This document shows, piece by piece, positions 31,317 to 35,130 of a DNA stretch of 35,130 bases. Source of the stretch: a virus. Both the position numbers and the translations under genes were made by a program. The stretch spans positions 1 to 35,130 of IMG/VR virus record IMGVR_UViG_3300044675_007944. One strand, written 5' to 3'. The notes below the pieces were generated by a model. That model saw nothing but the letters and a program-made list of their open reading frames with translations. It searched no databases and was not told the DNA's origin. Position 1 is the first letter of the stretch. Each line of letters begins with the position of its first letter.

Positions 31317-31924
31317 GTGCGGTGAAGACGAAGGTCTGCGATGGGTGCTTCCGGGTGATGAGGAAGCCGCTGCATCAATCGAAGTCGGCGTGGGAAAAGC
31401 AGACGACGTGCTCTTACGATTGTTCTGCCGTGCGGCGGCGGCGGATCATGGGGGAGTGGAGATCGTCTGCCAGCAAGGTGTGCCCGGCGTGCGACACTGT
31501 CTTCCATCCTCACGCGACGCTGCGTCGGCGGGCATGGGATGACATCACCTACTGCGACTCCTACTGCAAGACTTACGGGGCGAAGGGCATGAAGGTGGCG
31601 GTGCTGCCGTCGGAGGAGCAGGACACGCCCGGAAAGCGGATCCATTGGCTGCGGCTCTCGACTTCTGTCTGTGGCAAAAAGACCCATTTGCCAGTGGAGC
31701 GTGCGGCTGATGCGGCTGGGATCTCGTACACGACATGGCGGCGGATTGAGGCCGGAAAGGCTGTGAAGGAGAAGGACTGGCAAATGCTCTGTGCGAAGGC
31801 TCTGGGCCTGCCGGATGAGAATCTGCTGACGGTATCTGTGAAGCGGTGGGCGGCTGTGGTGAAGGAGGCGGGCCTGTCGGCGAAGGCGGTGGTGGTGGAA
31901 GTAGATGGGAGGGCGGTGGCGTGA
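31313..31924 (+). CDS. Zinc-ribbon and helix-turn-helix regulatory protein
   Basis: A 203-residue protein from GTG 31313. Two cysteine modules are visible: VCDGCF (9-14) with CSYDC (33-37), and VCPACDTVF (56-64) with CDSYC (81-85), each like a treble-clef or zinc-ribbon module. A helix-turn-helix follows at about 125-155 (LPVERAADAAGISYTTWRRIEAGKAV), of Xre type with 'W..IE.G'. The C-terminal 45 residues are a helical and beta segment. It may be a phage transcription regulator, placed just before the primase. Confidence 0.7.
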   Translation: MSAVKTKVCDGCFRVMRKPLHQSKSAWEKQTTCSYDCSAVRRRRIMGEWRSSASKVCPACDTVFHPHATLRRRAWDDITYCDSYCKTYGAKGMKVAVLPSEEQDTPGKRIHWLRLSTSVCGKKTHLPVERAADAAGISYTTWRRIEAGKAVKEKDWQMLCAKALGLPDENLLTVSVKRWAAVVKEAGLSAKAVVVEVDGRAVA

Positions 31925-33099
31925 CTGACGTGCTGGAGCGGGCCCGGAAGTATGTGAGCAGGATGGACGCGGCTGTCTCTGGCAGCGGTGGCCACACGGC
32001 GACCTTCAAGGTGGCTGTGGCTCTCATTCACGGGTTCGCTCTGGCCTGGACTGAGGCGTGGGCGTTGTTGATCGAGTACAACGAGCGATGCCAGCCGAAG
32101 TGGAGTCTGAAGGAGCTGGAGCACAAGCTGAAGCAGGCGCAGGGGGGCGTGCACAAGAATCCGCGGGGGCATTTGCTGGGTGATAGGGTGGATAGCAAGG
32201 GGCGCTCTGAGCGGGCGGCGGCGGAGGCGGAATCTGGGCCTGTGGTGGCTGTGGAGGATGGGCGGAACTGGCGGCCGTATGATCCTGTGGCATTGAGGGG
32301 TGAGCAGCGGCCGGTGAAGATCGGGGCGAGGTGGCTGGCGCAGCGGTCGCCGGTAGATGTGGCGGAAGTGTCTCCCGGTGGGTTTCTGGAGCAGGTGCTG
32401 ATGACTGGGGAGAAGGCTCTGGTGTTCGTTAATGAGCGGAGTCAGGGGCAGTTCATTTTCTGGAAGTGTGAGGACATGGAGAAGCGGGGGTGGTATGAGC
32501 TGGGGGAAAAGCGGGGCGAGCGGGCGAAGCGGGTGGGTGGGGTGGATGAGACGCCGAAGCGGATCGTCTCGGCCCGGTGCGGGGTGTGGTGGCTTTGCCA
32601 GCCCGTGGATGGGCTGTGGCATCCGAATGGGGGTAAGTTTTCGCGGCGGTCGGCGTCGGCGGTGACGTCGTGGAGGACGCTGGTGATCGAGTCTGATGAG
32701 GAGGGCATCGAGGAGGCGTGGCTGAATCTGCTGGTGCAGTTGCCGATGCGGATGATGGCGATGTACACGAGCGGGGGCCGGTCGGTGCATGCTCTGGTGA
32801 GGGTGGATATGGCGAGCAAGGCGAACTGGGATCTGCTGCGGGACTGGATGAAGCCGGTGCTGACTCGGCTGGGGGCGGACAAGGGGGTGTTTTCTGCGGT
32901 GAGGTTGACGAGGCTGCCGGGGTGTCTGCGGCAGGGTCGGGAGAAGGATGGGCAGTATGAGAGGTACCCCTCCCCGCGGATGCAGAAGTTGTTATTTTTG
33001 AACCCTCTGGCGGACTGGGCCCCGGTGCTCAGTCTGCCGGTGATACGCGCACACACTGATGTCTCTGGAATCCAATCCTCCCCCTCCGCCGCCGCCTGA
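31921..33099 (+). CDS. DNA primase, archaeo-eukaryotic (AEP) type
   Basis: A 392-residue protein from GTG 31921. Residues 1-75 are a PriCT-like helical domain: RARKYVSRMDAAVSGSGGH, then FALAWTEAWALLIEYNERCQPKWSLKELEHKL. Residues 250-345 carry the AEP-type catalytic region: TLVIESDEEG with the acidic pair at 257-259, SGGRSVHALVRVD (284-296) with His290, and RLTRLPGCLR (328-337). The enzyme would make primers for phage replication. The N-terminal domain is usually C-terminal in this family, so the order is circularly swapped. Its end overlaps the helicase gene by 41 bases. Other AEP motifs were not placed with certainty. Confidence 0.75.
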   Translation: MTDVLERARKYVSRMDAAVSGSGGHTATFKVAVALIHGFALAWTEAWALLIEYNERCQPKWSLKELEHKLKQAQGGVHKNPRGHLLGDRVDSKGRSERAAAEAESGPVVAVEDGRNWRPYDPVALRGEQRPVKIGARWLAQRSPVDVAEVSPGGFLEQVLMTGEKALVFVNERSQGQFIFWKCEDMEKRGWYELGEKRGERAKRVGGVDETPKRIVSARCGVWWLCQPVDGLWHPNGGKFSRRSASAVTSWRTLVIESDEEGIEEAWLNLLVQLPMRMMAMYTSGGRSVHALVRVDMASKANWDLLRDWMKPVLTRLGADKGVFSAVRLTRLPGCLRQGREKDGQYERYPSPRMQKLLFLNPLADWAPVLSLPVIRAHTDVSGIQSSPSAAA

Positions 33100-34804
33100 C
33101 AATTCCAACAAGCTCCCTCCCGAAATCCGTGACGCCATCGCGAAGCTGCAGCCGTGGATGGAATCGGCCGGGATGGAGGTGCCGAAGGAGGTGGCGAACT
33201 CTGTGCCGCAGATCTATCTGGGCGACCGGATCGGGCTGTTGGCACATGAGCTGGCGCAGCATCTACGGGCCAGTGGGCTGTACCGTGCGGGCGAGGAACT
33301 GGTGACGGTGGATGAAGGGACTGGGCGGTTTGCTCTGATGAAGGCGTCGAGGTTTGTGAGCTGGGTGGATGACTGGGTGTCGTTCTGGAAGCCTGCGCAC
33401 GGGGAAAAGAAATATGTGAGCATGAATCGGCAGAAGGCGGAGGAGATACTGGCCAGTGATGCCTTCCGCTGCAAGATCCCGGTGCTCAATGGGATCAACC
33501 CGGTGAAGCTCCCGGTGAGGAGGCGGAGTGGGGTGGTGGAGTTGCTGCAGCCGGGCTATGATGCGGAGAGTGGGATTTTCACTTTGCAGGCGGGGCTGGA
33601 TTACAGTGAGGAGATGGATCCTGACGAGGCGCGGCTTTTCATCCTGGAGATGCTGAAGTATTTCCCGTTCGACGGGGAGCGGTCGAAGGCTGTGCATGTG
33701 GCGGCGATGCTGACGGTCTACATGATGGGGATGATGCCAGCAGGTGCGAGGCCGCCGATGCTGATCTGGAACGCGAACCAAGTGGCGAGCGGGAAGACGC
33801 GGTTGGCGCAGATGTGTCTGATCCCGGTCTTCGGGGGCGCGGCGGTCGCGACTTGGTGGGAGCGCGTCGAAGACTTCAAAAAGGAGATGGACTCGGCGGC
33901 GCAGGATTTCTCGCCCTATCTCTTTTTTGATGACCAGACGGGGTTTTTGAAATCGGGGATGCTGAACTCGTGGATCACGGCGAGTCGGTGGGCGGGTCGG
34001 GTGATGGGGGGCAAGGATCGGTTTTCGGTGCCACTGAGGGCGGTGACTTTGGTGACGGGGAATCAGCTGACGTACTCGGATGACTTGTATCGGCGCTCGC
34101 TGATCGCTGATCTGTTCCAGCCGGTCCAGTATGATCAGCGGGTGCTACCTGAGGACGCCATCGACATGACGGAGGAGTGGCTGGCAGACGAGCCGAACCG
34201 GTCGAAGATACTGGCGGCGCTCTGGGCCTTGGTGCGGCATGCTGAGGTGATGGAGCAGGTGCGGCCGGCGCAGTTGGCGAGGAAGATCGGATCATTTGAA
34301 GGGTGGTGTCGTGTGGTGCCGAAGGTGGTGATCCATGCCGCATTGGGTGATCCGACCGAAAAGCCTGCGGCGGCGCAGGGGAATCCTCTGCTGGCTGATG
34401 CGCGGGAGTTGGCGAGGATCGCGCTGGATCGGTTGGTGGAGGGGCGGCGGGTGCAGCAGGTGAAGCTGGCGGATCTGGTGCCGTTGGCGAGGAAGGCCGG
34501 GCTGTTCGTCGAGGCCTTGGGTACGCTGGATGATGTCTTCCGGGATCTCGATGCGGGCAAAGGGAGGTGGAAGCCGACTGAGGTGGTGGATGAGGATGGG
34601 GATGTGAGCCGACGGGAGGCAACGCCGGAGGAGAAGCGGGAGCAGGCTGCGGCATTCCTTGACCGGGCAATGGCGACGCGGTTCGGGGCGACGATCAAGC
34701 GGCTGATGAATGGGCTGATGTTTGTGGATGGTGGTGGGCGGAACTATCAGTTTGGAAGCCGTGAGGGCGCGAGGCAGGCGACATACGTCTGCGTGCAGCA
34801 GTAG
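33059..34804 (+). CDS. Replicative helicase-like AAA+ ATPase
   Basis: A 581-residue protein coupled to the primase. Pro-rich start (ESNPPPPPPPDNSN), then an uncharacterised region to about 195. The ATPase core begins with RPPMLIWNANQVASGKTRLAQ: Walker A with Lys246 and Thr247. Walker B PYLFFDD ends at Asp291-Asp292; sensor 1 is VTLVTGNQLTYSDD with Asn335, and the following Arg345-Arg346 are candidates for the arginine finger. This resembles the ATPase of phage and plasmid primase-helicase systems (SF3-like). A C-terminal domain of 400-581 is helical. It probably unwinds DNA at the origin. No ATG or GTG alternative fits better than 33059. Confidence 0.78.
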   Translation: MSLESNPPPPPPPDNSNKLPPEIRDAIAKLQPWMESAGMEVPKEVANSVPQIYLGDRIGLLAHELAQHLRASGLYRAGEELVTVDEGTGRFALMKASRFVSWVDDWVSFWKPAHGEKKYVSMNRQKAEEILASDAFRCKIPVLNGINPVKLPVRRRSGVVELLQPGYDAESGIFTLQAGLDYSEEMDPDEARLFILEMLKYFPFDGERSKAVHVAAMLTVYMMGMMPAGARPPMLIWNANQVASGKTRLAQMCLIPVFGGAAVATWWERVEDFKKEMDSAAQDFSPYLFFDDQTGFLKSGMLNSWITASRWAGRVMGGKDRFSVPLRAVTLVTGNQLTYSDDLYRRSLIADLFQPVQYDQRVLPEDAIDMTEEWLADEPNRSKILAALWALVRHAEVMEQVRPAQLARKIGSFEGWCRVVPKVVIHAALGDPTEKPAAAQGNPLLADARELARIALDRLVEGRRVQQVKLADLVPLARKAGLFVEALGTLDDVFRDLDAGKGRWKPTEVVDEDGDVSRREATPEEKREQAAAFLDRAMATRFGATIKRLMNGLMFVDGGGRNYQFGSREGARQATYVCVQQ

Positions 34805-34830
34805 GAGGGCGTGGGCTAGGTTGAGTGATG

Positions 34831-34866
34831 GGGGCGCGTGCCGATGGGTGCGCGCCCCTTCGTTTT
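34831..34866 (+). terminator. Terminator closing the early operon
   Basis: A 12-bp stem, GGGGCGCGTGCC (34831-34842) with GGTGCGCGCCCC (34847-34858, two G-T pairs), loop GATG, then TTCGTTTT. It follows the helicase stop by 26 bases. Confidence 0.9.
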
Positions 34867-35130
34867 GCCTGCGGACCTCCCCGTTCCCCTGCCCTGTGCG
34901 AGGTTCGCGGACGTGTGCAAGGTGCGCTGTTTTGATCGTTCGGAGGGGGAAGAAGTGCCGCCGTTGGCGGCGGATGATGCGCTGAGGTCTGCCAAGGTGT
35001 GCAGGCGATGGTGATTTTAACCTTCGCAAACCGTTGATTCTAATGGTGTGTTCGTACCTTACACACCTTTCATACCGTCTCTTGAGATATTCCAGAATGG
35101 GGGAGTTTGAGGGTTTCAGCAAAAGGGCCT
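34867..35130 (+). other. Non-coding end region with a 7-bp dyad
   Basis: No convincing gene in these 264 bases. An inverted repeat GGTGTGT (35045-35051) / ACACACC (35061-35067) with a 9-base spacer stands in locally AT-rich DNA and could bind a regulator or mark the late promoter or packaging region ahead of the terminase genes, if the genome is circular. Confidence 0.5.

Noticed and set aside
34913-35014. A 33-codon GTG-started frame after the early terminator
   Set aside because: It is very short, has no leader or coupling to another gene, and follows a strong terminator; nothing supports translation.
35097-35130. ATG at 35097 as start of the small terminase across the ends
   Set aside because: Joining base 35130 directly to base 1 puts a TAG in this frame after 11 codons, so it works only if bases are missing at the junction. 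The open frame across the junction is a different one.
1-35130. CRISPR array, transposase or insertion sequence
   Set aside because: No regularly spaced repeats with unique spacers, no terminal inverted repeats with a transposase, and no recognisable transposase motif were seen.

Overview
The window reads as a nearly complete, probably whole, genome of a temperate siphovirus-like (lambda-type, long non-contractile tail) phage of a GC-rich bacterium. Almost every base is coding and almost everything is on the + strand. The host is inferred to be a Verrucomicrobiota-like (or Planctomycetota-like) organism. The main clue is a phage gene whose product ends in a PEP-CTERM/exosortase sorting tail; supporting clues are the GC-rich codon choice and gene leaders that are A/C-rich and lack Shine-Dalgarno motifs. 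No host genes are seen, so the taxonomy is an inference.

Layout. (1) 1-11.3 kb, packaging and head: small terminase-like protein (5' end cut by the window), GpA-type large terminase, gpW-like joining protein, portal, S49 prohead protease, coiled-coil protein with a signal peptide, major capsid protein, neck/tail-completion candidates and two related tail-tube-like proteins. (2) 11.4-18.1 kb, tail: a tail-assembly chaperone gene with a probable -1 frameshift site, a short tape measure, distal tail proteins, a protein with the fold signature of a metallophosphoesterase but lost metal ligands, and a GT-A glycosyltransferase. (3) 18.1-21.4 kb, host contact and lysis: holin-like membrane protein, tail spike with an SGNH/sialate-O-acetylesterase-type domain, small lipoprotein and endolysin candidate. 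(4) 21.43-24.99 kb, lysogeny: an attP with a tRNA 3' end and its terminator flanked by paired 11-bp-spaced direct repeats, tyrosine integrase, a secreted cargo-type protein, and a divergent switch made of an HTH repressor candidate (-) facing a 57-residue ribbon-helix-helix-like protein (+). (5) 25.1-34.8 kb, early genes: many small, translationally coupled genes including the PEP-CTERM protein and small membrane proteins, then a beta sliding clamp, a zinc-finger/HTH protein, an AEP-type primase and a replicative helicase-like AAA+ ATPase, closed by a strong terminator.

How it fits together. On entry the phage could integrate at a tRNA gene while leaving the tRNA end and terminator intact. 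The divergent switch would choose lysogeny or the early operon. Early genes supply primase, helicase and a clamp but no polymerase, so host Pol III would be recruited. Late genes package DNA and build a head and tail whose tip carries carbohydrate-active domains.

Three genome-scale signals stand out. The + strand is strongly C-rich in the late half and strongly G-rich in the early half, with the switch at attP/int, although genes in both halves point the same way. attP lies inside the sequence beside int, as in an excised phage rather than a prophage. The first gene stays open to base 1 and the replication module ends just before base 35130, which fits a circularly permuted genome cut in the small terminase gene.
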